Below are positions 9,177 through 16,366 of a stretch of DNA of 64,000 bases, piece after piece. The DNA comes from [Clostridium] fimetarium (GTDB lineage Bacteria; Bacillota; Clostridia; Lachnospirales; Lachnospiraceae). Numbering within the stretch: position 1 is the first letter of the stretch; every line of letters starts with the position of its first letter. The stretch lies in contig NZ_FOJI01000003.1 in NCBI RefSeq assembly GCF_900111235.1, positions 334,960-398,959 on the forward strand, read 5' to 3'. Made by a program: the position numbers and the translations under genes. The notes under the pieces are model-generated. The model ran no database searches and was not told the DNA's origin. It saw only the letters and a program-made list of their open reading frames with translations.

Positions 9177-10115
9177 CTACGCCTGTGTAATCAGATCCTT
9201 CACTTTTTGTTCTAACTGCTCTACTTGAAAAGATTCCTCATTCTTCATGGATTTCAGCTTACCTAATACCTGCTGAACTTGACTTTTTGTTTCATCTACA
9301 CTGTCCTGTGATTTATGTATTTTGGACTGCATGTTCCAGTCAGCAATTAAACCGTCAAAGAAAAAGTCTGCAAATTTAGAAAATCCACTTATTTCTATAC
9401 CAATGTTATTCGAAATTCTAACATCCGCAAGCTCCGTTCTAAAGTGTAATAATGCCTTCTGCGATTCTTCTACTTCACTTGTTGCCTTATCAATATGCGA
9501 ATGTTTTGCAATGTCAGCAACCAGACCGCCACCAAGCATATCCCAGGTTCCCCAACCTTGCGCACTGTTCAGGCTGGTGGTCGCATTATCTAGATGTGAA
9601 ATAACTTGATTTCCCGCCTGAATGGCTTCCTTAATTTCATTTATGTTATTATTTATACTGTTAATCTGATCCGACAACATCAGTATACTATCAACCACTT
9701 TAGAAACCGACTGAAGTAACATCTCTTTTTTCTTTTCATAAAGTTCGTGATAGGTACTTTCACAAGATTGGTATTGGGCCATTTCTGAAACAAGCTTTGA
9801 AATTTGATCATTTACAGTTTCAAGATCCCTCGCTGCTTGGTCATATTTTAATCGGGCTGCCAACGCTTCTTTTTGTTCTTTTTCTAAATGTTCATTAAAA
9901 TTACCAAGGATTGCATGGAACATGTGAGACACACTTTTACCTTCCAGATTGTCTACATCAAATTCTTCCTTCTCTAAACTATTTTTCAGCTCTGACACTT
10001 TAATTGTAAATGTTGTCTTCTGACTATTTAGTTCGTCTAACATTGAATTAATCTTTTGTAGTCGCAGCATGCCCTGCTGTGCTTCTTCTAGCTTACGGTT
10101 TACTTCGTTGTTCAT
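9177..10115 (-). CDS. Coiled-coil protein, function unknown
   Basis: 312 aa, almost entirely helical with heptad repeats, interrupted at about 185-215 by a glycine/tryptophan motif WGTWDMLGGGLVADIAKHSH that looks like the conserved signature of its family. There is no membrane segment. I do not recognise a named family. It lies upstream of DUF6033 on the same strand, with about 170 bp between. Confidence 0.6.
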   Translation of the reverse strand: MNNEVNRKLEEAQQGMLRLQKINSMLDELNSQKTTFTIKVSELKNSLEKEEFDVDNLEGKSVSHMFHAILGNFNEHLEKEQKEALAARLKYDQAARDLETVNDQISKLVSEMAQYQSCESTYHELYEKKKEMLLQSVSKVVDSILMLSDQINSINNNINEIKEAIQAGNQVISHLDNATTSLNSAQGWGTWDMLGGGLVADIAKHSHIDKATSEVEESQKALLHFRTELADVRISNNIGIEISGFSKFADFFFDGLIADWNMQSKIHKSQDSVDETKSQVQQVLGKLKSMKNEESFQVEQLEQKVKDLITQA

Positions 10116-10168
10116 TTTTTAATTTCCCCTTTTCTAATCATATTTGTGCAAATCTTAACTACTATATA

Positions 10169-10579
10169 TTAAATCACAATCCCATCACAATGATCGATTT
10201 CATGTTGAATAATCTGTGCCGTCCATCCAGCAAATGAATCTTTTTGCTTTTTGAAATTTCGATCCATATATTCCACTTCTATGAATTCATATCGTGTTGT
10301 CTTTCTAACACCTATTAATGATAGACATCCTTCCTGCGTTTCATAGGGTTTTGATTTCTTTATAATAACTGGATTGATCATAGGTACGCATATAACGCCC
10401 ATACTATACACAATAATTCGTTTCTTTTTCCCTATCATATTTGCAGCCATACCTACACAATGCTGCGCATTCGCTTTTAAGGTGTCTAGCAAATCATCAA
10501 TAACAGCTACATCCTCCTGCGTTGCAATTTCTGCTTTTTGTCCCAGAAATATGACATCCTTCACAACTGTTCTTACCAT
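10169..10579 (-). CDS. def: Peptide deformylase-like protein with altered motif 1
   Basis: 136 aa from the ATG at 10579 (GAGG site upstream; a GTG three nt earlier is less likely). Motif 2 EGCLS and motif 3 QHEIDH carry the Cys-His-His metal ligands and the catalytic Glu. Motif 1, normally GxGxAAxQ, reads VGMAANMIG: the glutamine that stabilises the transition state is methionine. The protein is also shorter than housekeeping enzymes (about 150-170 aa). It resembles a second deformylase class in clostridia; removal of N-formyl groups is likely but activity is uncertain. Confidence 0.75.
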   Translation of the reverse strand: MVRTVVKDVIFLGQKAEIATQEDVAVIDDLLDTLKANAQHCVGMAANMIGKKKRIIVYSMGVICVPMINPVIIKKSKPYETQEGCLSLIGVRKTTRYEFIEVEYMDRNFKKQKDSFAGWTAQIIQHEIDHCDGIVI

Positions 10580-10631
10580 CACACGTTCCTCTATTCTACT
10601 TTATTCTGTTCATTTTAAAAATGTATTCTAA

Positions 10632-11537
10632 TTACTGTTTTATATACAAAACATCTTCACTGATAATCTGAATCACGATCCCTTTTTCTTGCATTTGCAC
10701 TGCTTTGCTAACCTTAGCACCATAGTTTCCATACTTCCAATTGCTGCTTCCTTGTCCCCCGACCACTAGATAATCCACATTTTGAGTTAACCCACTACTA
10801 CAAGCACCTCCATTACCTATGATAAATGCCTCAATATCTGACTTTACACCCCTTCTAAAGGTTCCCGTCAGGCAACAAACTTTGCTGATCAAGTCAAGTT
10901 CTGGATTTTGTACCCAAAAACTGCTATTCACCACTTTCTGCACCGGTAATTTCTTAGTTGATACTGGTGTACTTTTGACATTAAGTGAAAACAGTTCAAT
11001 ATCACTGTCCTGAATTCCATACTCCATTGCAAATAATTCATATAGACTTTTGCATGCCTTTGTATCGCACATTGCATCATGATGATTATCTAAATCAATA
11101 TGATAAGCATCGCATAAAACGTTCAACTTATGACTTCCATAGACTTCTTTGGGAATATGGCGACGAGCCTTTTTGAGCGTACAAATATACGAAAAATCTG
11201 GGACTGCAATTTCATAACTTGCCAATGTCTTTGAGATTACTCTAAGATCAAATGTAGCATTATGTGCAATCACAACTCCATTTTCAAAGAAGTGCTTGAT
11301 GTCATTCCAAACGCTAGGAAATGTTGGCGCATTTTCAACCATTTGTGGTGTGATATGATGGATACTCATATTCATATTGTCAAACCTTGCTTGGGGGTTA
11401 ACCAAGTACTCTTTTGCAAAAGTAATCTGGTTATCCTCAACATGTAGAATCGCAATTGAACAAATTGAGTTTTGAAAGGCGTTTGGGGTTTCTACGTCTA
11501 CTACTGTGAAATGGGTGAGGGTTGTTTGGGGTGTCAT
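10632..11537 (-). CDS. DEDDh 3'-5' exonuclease (DnaQ-like) fused to a BRCT domain
   Basis: 301 aa from the ATG at 11537, which follows AAGGAGGAACATT; a reading from 11573 would include that site. Exonuclease residues are D14 and E16 (VVDVET), D in HNATFDLR, and H/D in HHDAMCDTK, spanning about 1-170. The C-terminal 80 residues form a BRCT domain (LTGTFRRGVKSDIEAFI, then VDYLVVGGQGSSNWKYG). Similar fusions are seen in DNA repair or proofreading accessory proteins. It lies 50 nt upstream of the deformylase on the same strand. Confidence 0.85.
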   Translation of the reverse strand: MTPQTTLTHFTVVDVETPNAFQNSICSIAILHVEDNQITFAKEYLVNPQARFDNMNMSIHHITPQMVENAPTFPSVWNDIKHFFENGVVIAHNATFDLRVISKTLASYEIAVPDFSYICTLKKARRHIPKEVYGSHKLNVLCDAYHIDLDNHHDAMCDTKACKSLYELFAMEYGIQDSDIELFSLNVKSTPVSTKKLPVQKVVNSSFWVQNPELDLISKVCCLTGTFRRGVKSDIEAFIIGNGGACSSGLTQNVDYLVVGGQGSSNWKYGNYGAKVSKAVQMQEKGIVIQIISEDVLYIKQ

Positions 11538-11710
11538 TTTAATGTTCCTCCTTGTGGTATACCTTGGTTTCAATTTATATGTCGTGTCTAATTATTTAAT
11601 TGGTAAATGTTCCTTTATCATATGAACTATAACTTAACAATAGTATAACATATTTTTCATAAATTTCATCTTTCATTATAGCTTCTTGCTTTCTACCATT
11701 GGATGAAAAA

Positions 11711-11746
11711 GAGCATCCAAGCTTTGGCTATTAGCTCGGATGCTCT
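11711..11746 (-). terminator. Rho-independent terminator of the methyltransferase gene
   Basis: Stem GAGCATCC / GGATGCTC with an inner AAGCT/AGCT pairing; the minus strand continues with TTTTT. The rest of the 306-bp gap from 11538 to 11843 holds only an eight-G run near 11827 and no gene. Confidence 0.7.
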
Positions 11747-11843
11747 ATATAATCAGATCCTATTAATTTTGCTTATTCAGGTGTTATAACCCTAACTTTA
11801 ACTACCCTCATATGTGGCGGGAATTAGGGGGGGGAGTTTTCTC

Positions 11844-12458
11844 CTATTTCCCGCACTTAATAATATAACGATTTCCATGTCCAATATCTTTGATCTCTAC
11901 CTTTGAAAATCCTGCTTTTTTTGCTAAGATAGCGATTTCTTGTGGAGTAAATAGCTTAAAGCCTTTCTTGGTATACGATGTTCTTTGCATCCACTCTTTT
12001 GAATAGACTGCATTTAAAAACTCACCATCAGCCTTTAATACACGATAGATTTCTTCTAACCCTTTTAATGTATCTTCCCAAAAATATATAGTGTTAACAG
12101 AAGTGATTGTGTCAAATGTTGCATCTGCATAATTTAATTTACAACAGTCTCCTATTGTCAAATGCATCTTACCTCTTGCTATTGCTTTGTGATTTTTCTT
12201 CGAAGCTTCTTTTTTCATATCCTCTGAAATGTCTATTCCATAAATATTTCCGTCACTCTTTTTATACAACTTATTAAGCATATAGCCATTTCCGTATCCG
12301 ATATCTAATACTTTCATATTTTTATTTAAGACCAATGAATCAACTACACCGTTATACATCGTCTTATTAATGATGTTCATAATCAAACAACAGATTATAC
12401 CTATGATACCTCTAGGATTTCCAAATTGCGATCCAATATATTCTGATAATTTTCTCAT
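11844..12458 (-). CDS. Class I SAM-dependent methyltransferase
   Basis: 204 aa. The SAM-binding motif I is VLDIGYGNGYML, followed by the acidic loop YGIDIS, motif II-like ADATFDTITS and motif III RVLKADGEFL, in the order of the UbiE/Methyltransf_11 fold. An N-terminal hydrophobic helix (IIGIICCLIMNII) may touch the membrane. The substrate is unknown; relatives act on small molecules. It starts 78 bp downstream of the DUF3307 stop, with a fossil fragment between them. Confidence 0.85.
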   Translation of the reverse strand: MRKLSEYIGSQFGNPRGIIGIICCLIMNIINKTMYNGVVDSLVLNKNMKVLDIGYGNGYMLNKLYKKSDGNIYGIDISEDMKKEASKKNHKAIARGKMHLTIGDCCKLNYADATFDTITSVNTIYFWEDTLKGLEEIYRVLKADGEFLNAVYSKEWMQRTSYTKKGFKLFTPQEIAILAKKAGFSKVEIKDIGHGNRYIIKCGK

Positions 12459-12478
12459 GATTTACCTCACTAATTCTA

Positions 12479-12533
12479 CACAGCTCAAACCCATCTGTCC
12501 TACATGTTTCATTCTTCTTATCCCTATTCAATT
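12479..12533 (-). pseudogene. Fossil of a DUF2726-type nuclease C-terminus
   Basis: The minus-strand reading RDKKNETCRTDGFELCRI matches RRDKKKNEICRTHGFELIRV at the end of the helicase-nuclease gene at 30698. At DNA level 12481-12526 aligns with 30779-30828 with one 3-nt gap and few mismatches. No intact reading frame surrounds it. I read it as a remnant of a second such gene. Confidence 0.6.
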
Positions 12534-12536
12534 AAG

Positions 12537-13355
12537 CTATTTAACAAGTGAATATATTGCCAAGCATGCTATTGCAATCAATGTACTCAATAAAGTTCCC
12601 ACCAAATACTTCTCTGCAAATGCTTTCTTCTCTAATTGTTTATATCTTGCCAAACTCTTTGCAGCTAGCACAAATCCAATTGCACCATATTGTCCGAGCA
12701 GTCCAAGTAGCAGGATTATTTCTCTTTCAAGTATTCCAATCCACGAACCAATTTTTATAATTTCTTCATACTCTACATTTTTTTCGTTTATGTTTTTCGC
12801 ATTCTTTCCTTTATTGGTTTTCTTGAAATCTTCTTGTTCTTCTTTATCACATTCTTGTTCTTCTCTATCTGCATCCTCTACCGTTTTGGGAATCGCTTTG
12901 AAAACAAGTGATATAAATAAAGCAGTGGGTTTCGAACATATTAATCCAGCTATCAATATAGTAATCATCTTATGAAAACTAATGTTATCCATCAATTGTA
13001 ATGAAGAATATCTATCAACATTAAATTGAATCTTAAACAAGAAGCAAATTAGTATTAAAAACACGATATGTATGGCTTGATCTAATAGAAAAACAACATA
13101 CTCATATTTTGGCGTTTTTAAATCAACTTTCACTTTGATTATATCTACACATATATGCGACAATCCAATTATCACTGCAATCATTAGACTTTGTATAAAA
13201 TCACCAGTGAGTACAAGTAGTACAATATACATTACAATCATATAAAAAAAACAATGTAATAGCATGTACCAAGCTGATTTTTTCTTTTTATCTGCAATTT
13301 TATCGGTCTGGATATAAAAATCACCTAATATATGTCCAAATATTACTAATTCCAT
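12537..13355 (-). CDS. DUF3307 membrane protein, partner of SatD
   Basis: 272 aa. The N-terminus has the DUF3307 signature FGHILGDFYIQTDKIADKKK; about five hydrophobic helices follow (around 30-55, 85-105, 125-155, 205-230, 245-270) with a charged Glu/Lys loop near 165-195. Its start overlaps the end of the SatD gene by 10 bp, so the two are translationally coupled. SatD and DUF3307 are recurrent neighbours in Firmicutes. The function is unknown; a membrane effector of a SatD-made signal is possible inference. Confidence 0.82.
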   Translation of the reverse strand: MELVIFGHILGDFYIQTDKIADKKKKSAWYMLLHCFFYMIVMYIVLLVLTGDFIQSLMIAVIIGLSHICVDIIKVKVDLKTPKYEYVVFLLDQAIHIVFLILICFLFKIQFNVDRYSSLQLMDNISFHKMITILIAGLICSKPTALFISLVFKAIPKTVEDADREEQECDKEEQEDFKKTNKGKNAKNINEKNVEYEEIIKIGSWIGILEREIILLLGLLGQYGAIGFVLAAKSLARYKQLEKKAFAEKYLVGTLLSTLIAIACLAIYSLVK

Positions 13356-14218
13356 ATTTCTCCTCCATATTTTTTTTCTACGTACTGTAATGCCATAAAA
13401 TCTAGTTCTCTGATTTTATTCGCATTTCCTCTTCTAATAATTGAGTCAACATTTTGTCGTGTACACCCTAATATTTTAGAAATGACCGATGAAACATTCT
13501 TTTTCAAAATGGCATCTTCTGCTTCAATTGTTTTTCCATCTATGATTATCGAATTTTCCATTGGGATTTCTTGCATACTTATATGTGCTTTTTCAGATAA
13601 TTTTTCACCTACTCGCACTCTACTATAACCACTAGTACCTATCTTATATTCAAACTTAATTGACAATAGTTCATTAGCAATCTCATAATTTGTTAGTTTC
13701 ATTTTTTCTGTAACAAATGGATACAACAATTCTAATATTACTAGCACAATATTTTGCATATATATTTGCTGTCTTTTCAGTGAAATAGATGAGTTAATTA
13801 AATGATTGGCTAACGTATCATCTCCACCTGAACAAATTCTAACATTTTGTAATTGCATTTTATGCACATCCTCTATTGCCTTCCTTGCATTATGATAAAC
13901 TGGTCCATCTTGTTGTGTTGATAATCCGTCTTGGACTTTAACAGTCCACTCCCCAATACCTATCCCTGCACGAACTTTTACTGGTTTCATAAGCATTTCA
14001 AATAGCCTAAAATATAATATCGCTGTTGTTGCATCATCAAACAATCCTTGTAACTCATCTCCTGCACTAAATGTAACAGAGAGTTCTATATTTTTCTTGA
14101 ACAAGTTATTCAACCGCTCAACACAATAGGACATATATTTCTGAATTTCATTTCTTTCATCAATGCTATACATCCTTGATTTTTCAATATCTATTATTAA
14201 CGAAACATAATTACTCAT
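13346..14218 (-). CDS. satD: SatD family protein, nucleotidyl-cyclase-like with C-terminal HTH
   Basis: 290 aa, start after AGGAGGTGGT. Residues 5-120 read like a palm/cyclase fold: D10 in LIIDIEKSR, SAGDELQGLF at 51-60 (like GGDEF turns), RAGIGIGEW at 83-91 and DGPVYHNARKAIE at 104-116, recalling the GxxVNxAAR motif of class III cyclases. Residues about 245-275 form a helix-turn-helix (ISKILGCTRQNVDSIIRRGN). SatD is known from the secretion and acid-tolerance locus of streptococci. The cyclase reading is my inference. Its promoter overlaps tandem dyad repeats. Confidence 0.8.
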   Translation of the reverse strand: MSNYVSLIIDIEKSRMYSIDERNEIQKYMSYCVERLNNLFKKNIELSVTFSAGDELQGLFDDATTAILYFRLFEMLMKPVKVRAGIGIGEWTVKVQDGLSTQQDGPVYHNARKAIEDVHKMQLQNVRICSGGDDTLANHLINSSISLKRQQIYMQNIVLVILELLYPFVTEKMKLTNYEIANELLSIKFEYKIGTSGYSRVRVGEKLSEKAHISMQEIPMENSIIIDGKTIEAEDAILKKNVSSVISKILGCTRQNVDSIIRRGNANKIRELDFMALQYVEKKYGGEIWN

Positions 14219-14236
14219 AATACCACCTCCTATTAT

Positions 14237-14265
14237 ATTATATATTCTTGCTTTCTAATATGCAA
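14237..14265 (-). promoter_or_regulatory. satD-DUF3307 promoter
   Basis: Minus-strand -35 TTGCAT (14265-14260), 17-bp spacer, -10 TATAAT (14242-14237). The -35 lies inside the first dyad repeat (14261-14280), so a protein bound there would block or contact polymerase. Confidence 0.7.
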
Positions 14266-14367
14266 TCATTTTTGATTGCATATTAACTTTGCAATTGTTT
14301 TTGATTGCATATTAACTTTGCAATTGTTTTTGATTGCATATTAACTTTGCAATTGTTTTTGATTGCA
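14261..14367. repeat. Four tandem 29-bp dyad repeats, likely operators
   Basis: Copies at 14261, 14290, 14319 and 14348. The first is TGCAATCATTTTTGATTGCA, a perfect 8-bp inverted repeat; the other three read TGCAATTGTTTTTGATTGCA. The 9-bp linker is the same each time (TATTAACTT). A partial half site TTTGCAA follows near 14376. The array starts at the satD -35 and extends upstream. Confidence 0.85.
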
Positions 14368-14408
14368 TTTCATGTTTGCAACCATATTAAGTAGTAAATA
14401 GTACTATC

Positions 14409-14438
14409 ACTACCTGCCATTGCGGTAGGTCTTTTTTT
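14409..14438 (+). terminator. Terminator-like hairpin on the plus strand without an upstream plus gene
   Basis: Short stem CTACC / GGTAG with a 9-nt loop followed by a T7 run. Only the dyad array lies upstream on this strand. It may end a small RNA or antisense transcript; alternatively it is chance. Confidence 0.4.
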
Positions 14439-15243
14439 ATTTCAATAAATTTTGCCTGTTCTTTTTGTCGTATATCCCAACAGTTACAATTGAAACAAGT
14501 ACAAGCACAGCATTTGCAGCAATGGTTCCCGCCCAAGTCATAGTCATGGTGCCAAAGATTGGGGATGCCGCATTGAACATGGTGTGGAATAACACACACA
14601 TAAACACACGGCCTTTTCCTGATATTTTGTAGATTGCCCCGTCGAAAAACCGAAACGCTAGGAGTTGAACTACAAACATCCAAAAGTTAATGAGTCCATC
14701 TCCGTGATTCGTCCCCGGAATGAAGAAGAGAGGGATATGCCAAAAAGTCCAAATGATTCCAGCAAAAATAGAAGATAAAACAAAACCATATTTTTTGTCA
14801 AGTGCGGGCTGCAAGATGTACATCCAGCCAGATTCCTCCAAACCACCAATAATAAGACCACCAGGCAAGGAAAGGAAGAACGTATAAAATGGAAGCCCCA
14901 TTGGGGCGCTCCCTGAAACTACAATATGTATGAAAAAATACAGCGCAAGCCCTGCAACTACGAACAAATAGAGTAATATATTATTTTTAGCATAAAAAAC
15001 AGTTTGCAACCATTCCTTAAAACCTGCTATTTTGTTGTTTTTCTTCAGAACGATATATGAAGCAATCGCGGGCGACAAAATATAGATTCCAAAGGGAATA
15101 TTCATCGCGAATTGCTGTAACGTGTTAACCCAATTGTAAACCGTATATCCGAAATTCCCAAGAACAATCAACGTACCTGACACAAGATAGGCTATGCAAA
15201 ATGTCAGAGCCGTATATTGCACTATTATTTTTTTGTCTTTCAT
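14437..15243 (-). CDS. CPBP family intramembrane metalloprotease (CAAX protease-like)
   Basis: 268 aa with about eight membrane helices. The catalytic motifs are EESGW at about 136-140 (EExxxR-type motif 1) and FWHIPLFF at about 167 (motif 2 histidine). Family members cleave or process membrane substrates; bacterial ones are often linked to bacteriocin immunity. It starts with AGGGGAAAATATC upstream. The gene stands alone between the dyad array and a small membrane protein. Confidence 0.85.
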   Translation of the reverse strand: MKDKKIIVQYTALTFCIAYLVSGTLIVLGNFGYTVYNWVNTLQQFAMNIPFGIYILSPAIASYIVLKKNNKIAGFKEWLQTVFYAKNNILLYLFVVAGLALYFFIHIVVSGSAPMGLPFYTFFLSLPGGLIIGGLEESGWMYILQPALDKKYGFVLSSIFAGIIWTFWHIPLFFIPGTNHGDGLINFWMFVVQLLAFRFFDGAIYKISGKGRVFMCVLFHTMFNAASPIFGTMTMTWAGTIAANAVLVLVSIVTVGIYDKKNRQNLLK

Positions 15244-15283
15244 GATATTTTCCCCTCACATTTTGAAGTATACATTAATTCCA

Positions 15284-15547
15284 CTATAACTTCATATTAG
15301 CTTTCGTTTCTTCATTTGAAATCGTTGTATATTCATCATAATCCGTACTATTGGTATTCTCCAATGTTTTATTTTCATAAACTACTTTTGTTTCATTTGT
15401 TATTTTTGAATCAACAAAGGTTCCTTCTATATCACTACTTTTTTTCATTTTAAAGATAACCACAATTACAACTACAATAATAATTACTAATAATATCGAT
15501 AATGAAACCATTATCTGCTTTTTTCTATTATTCATTTTTCCCATCAT
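15284..15547 (-). CDS. Small single-pass membrane protein, unknown
   Basis: 87 aa. Basic N-terminus (NNRKK), one strong hydrophobic helix at about 13-33 rich in Ile and Val, then a hydrophilic Asn/Thr/Glu-rich tail that should lie outside the cell. The start at 15547 follows AGGGGTATGA. It lies 40 bp upstream of the CPBP protease gene on the same strand and could be its partner or substrate; that is a guess from position. Confidence 0.5.
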   Translation of the reverse strand: MMGKMNNRKKQIMVSLSILLVIIIVVVIVVIFKMKKSSDIEGTFVDSKITNETKVVYENKTLENTNSTDYDEYTTISNEETKANMKL

Positions 15548-15660
15548 TCATACCCCTAACTATTTTATCTAAACATTTAGATCAACTAGGTCAATATGAT
15601 ATAAATGTATTACTATTGTAACTATAAATCACTATAACTATACCAACACTTTCCTCATTT

Positions 15661-16176
15661 TCAAACTAGTTGCGTTTCAAATAAGCATACATACAAATGA
15701 TTGGAGACTTTTGTATATCGACTTGGAGAAACGAATCTGCCTGATAAATAATTTTGAATATTTTCTTCTGATTCATTAAAATATACTACATACAATGAAT
15801 ATGGTCCCTTTTTCTGACGGGAATAATCATGATAGCTTACCATATTATAGGATAAATTAAAATCTTCAGGATAACTTATCTGTAATTGTTTCGATAGCTG
15901 TTTCCATTTAGGATTCGTGATCTGACTGACAATATCCCCTGCATAGTTAATTGAACTATTGTCTTTGATAATTTTATTCACTTCCACTGATATCTCCTCA
16001 ATATCATCATGATTTTCATTGCAAAATAAAATCAGTTCCTCAAATCCTTTTTCAGCTTCTAATTTATCATTCTTTTTTATCGCTTCCTGCTCTGCCTTAA
16101 AATGTGTGAAACACCCAAGACCAATTATAAATATCAATATGAATATGCTTATTAAAATCAACAAAACTTTTTTCAT
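15661..16176 (-). CDS. Membrane-anchored extracytoplasmic protein, unknown
   Basis: 171 aa with an N-terminal signal anchor (residues 4-24, LLILISIFILIFIIGLG) followed by Cys, but the -3 to -1 residues do not make a good lipobox. The rest is hydrophilic with mixed alpha/beta character, including YPEDFNLSYNMVSYHDYSRQ and SLYVVYFNES. I recognise no family. AAGGAGCAATA is the ribosome site. Confidence 0.55.
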   Translation of the reverse strand: MKKVLLILISIFILIFIIGLGCFTHFKAEQEAIKKNDKLEAEKGFEELILFCNENHDDIEEISVEVNKIIKDNSSINYAGDIVSQITNPKWKQLSKQLQISYPEDFNLSYNMVSYHDYSRQKKGPYSLYVVYFNESEENIQNYLSGRFVSPSRYTKVSNHLYVCLFETQLV

Positions 16177-16262
16177 TATTGCTTGCTCCTTTGAATCATG
16201 TATTTCGCTATTTCTTATAAAGAATACTTAAACCTTACTCAACAAATATACTTGTATGCATC

Positions 16263-16319
16263 ATATTTTACAACTAATAAGAAAACATTACCATCTTTTT
16301 CCAAGAAGATACTATTTGA
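16263..16319 (-). pseudogene. Mosaic gene fossil related to the DUF3427 helicase and the DUF6119 upstream region
   Basis: 16291-16319 matches 40166-40194 (28 of 29 bases) inside the PLD-helicase gene and translates as FSNSIFLEKDG. The adjoining 16263-16294 matches 37286-37317 (30 of 32 bases) just upstream of the DUF6119 gene, reading GNVFLLVVKY against GNIFILVVKY. Both run in one open frame on the minus strand, but the piece is only about 25 codons. Confidence 0.6.
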
Positions 16320-16366
16320 GAATCCTTTCACATAAAATAATATAAATCTGTGAAGGGCAGAAAAAT

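Noticed and set aside
11827..11834. Run of eight G as a possible phase-variation tract
   Set aside because: It lies downstream of the methyltransferase stop and upstream of a terminator, so it can affect no coding frame.
14261..14367. CRISPR-like array
   Set aside because: Linkers are identical and only 9 bp; no unique spacers and no cas genes. Dyad operators fit better.
14387..14683. Cysteine-rich minus-strand frame of 98 codons
   Set aside because: Lies within the CPBP protease gene in another frame; cysteines come from membrane-helix codons read out of frame.
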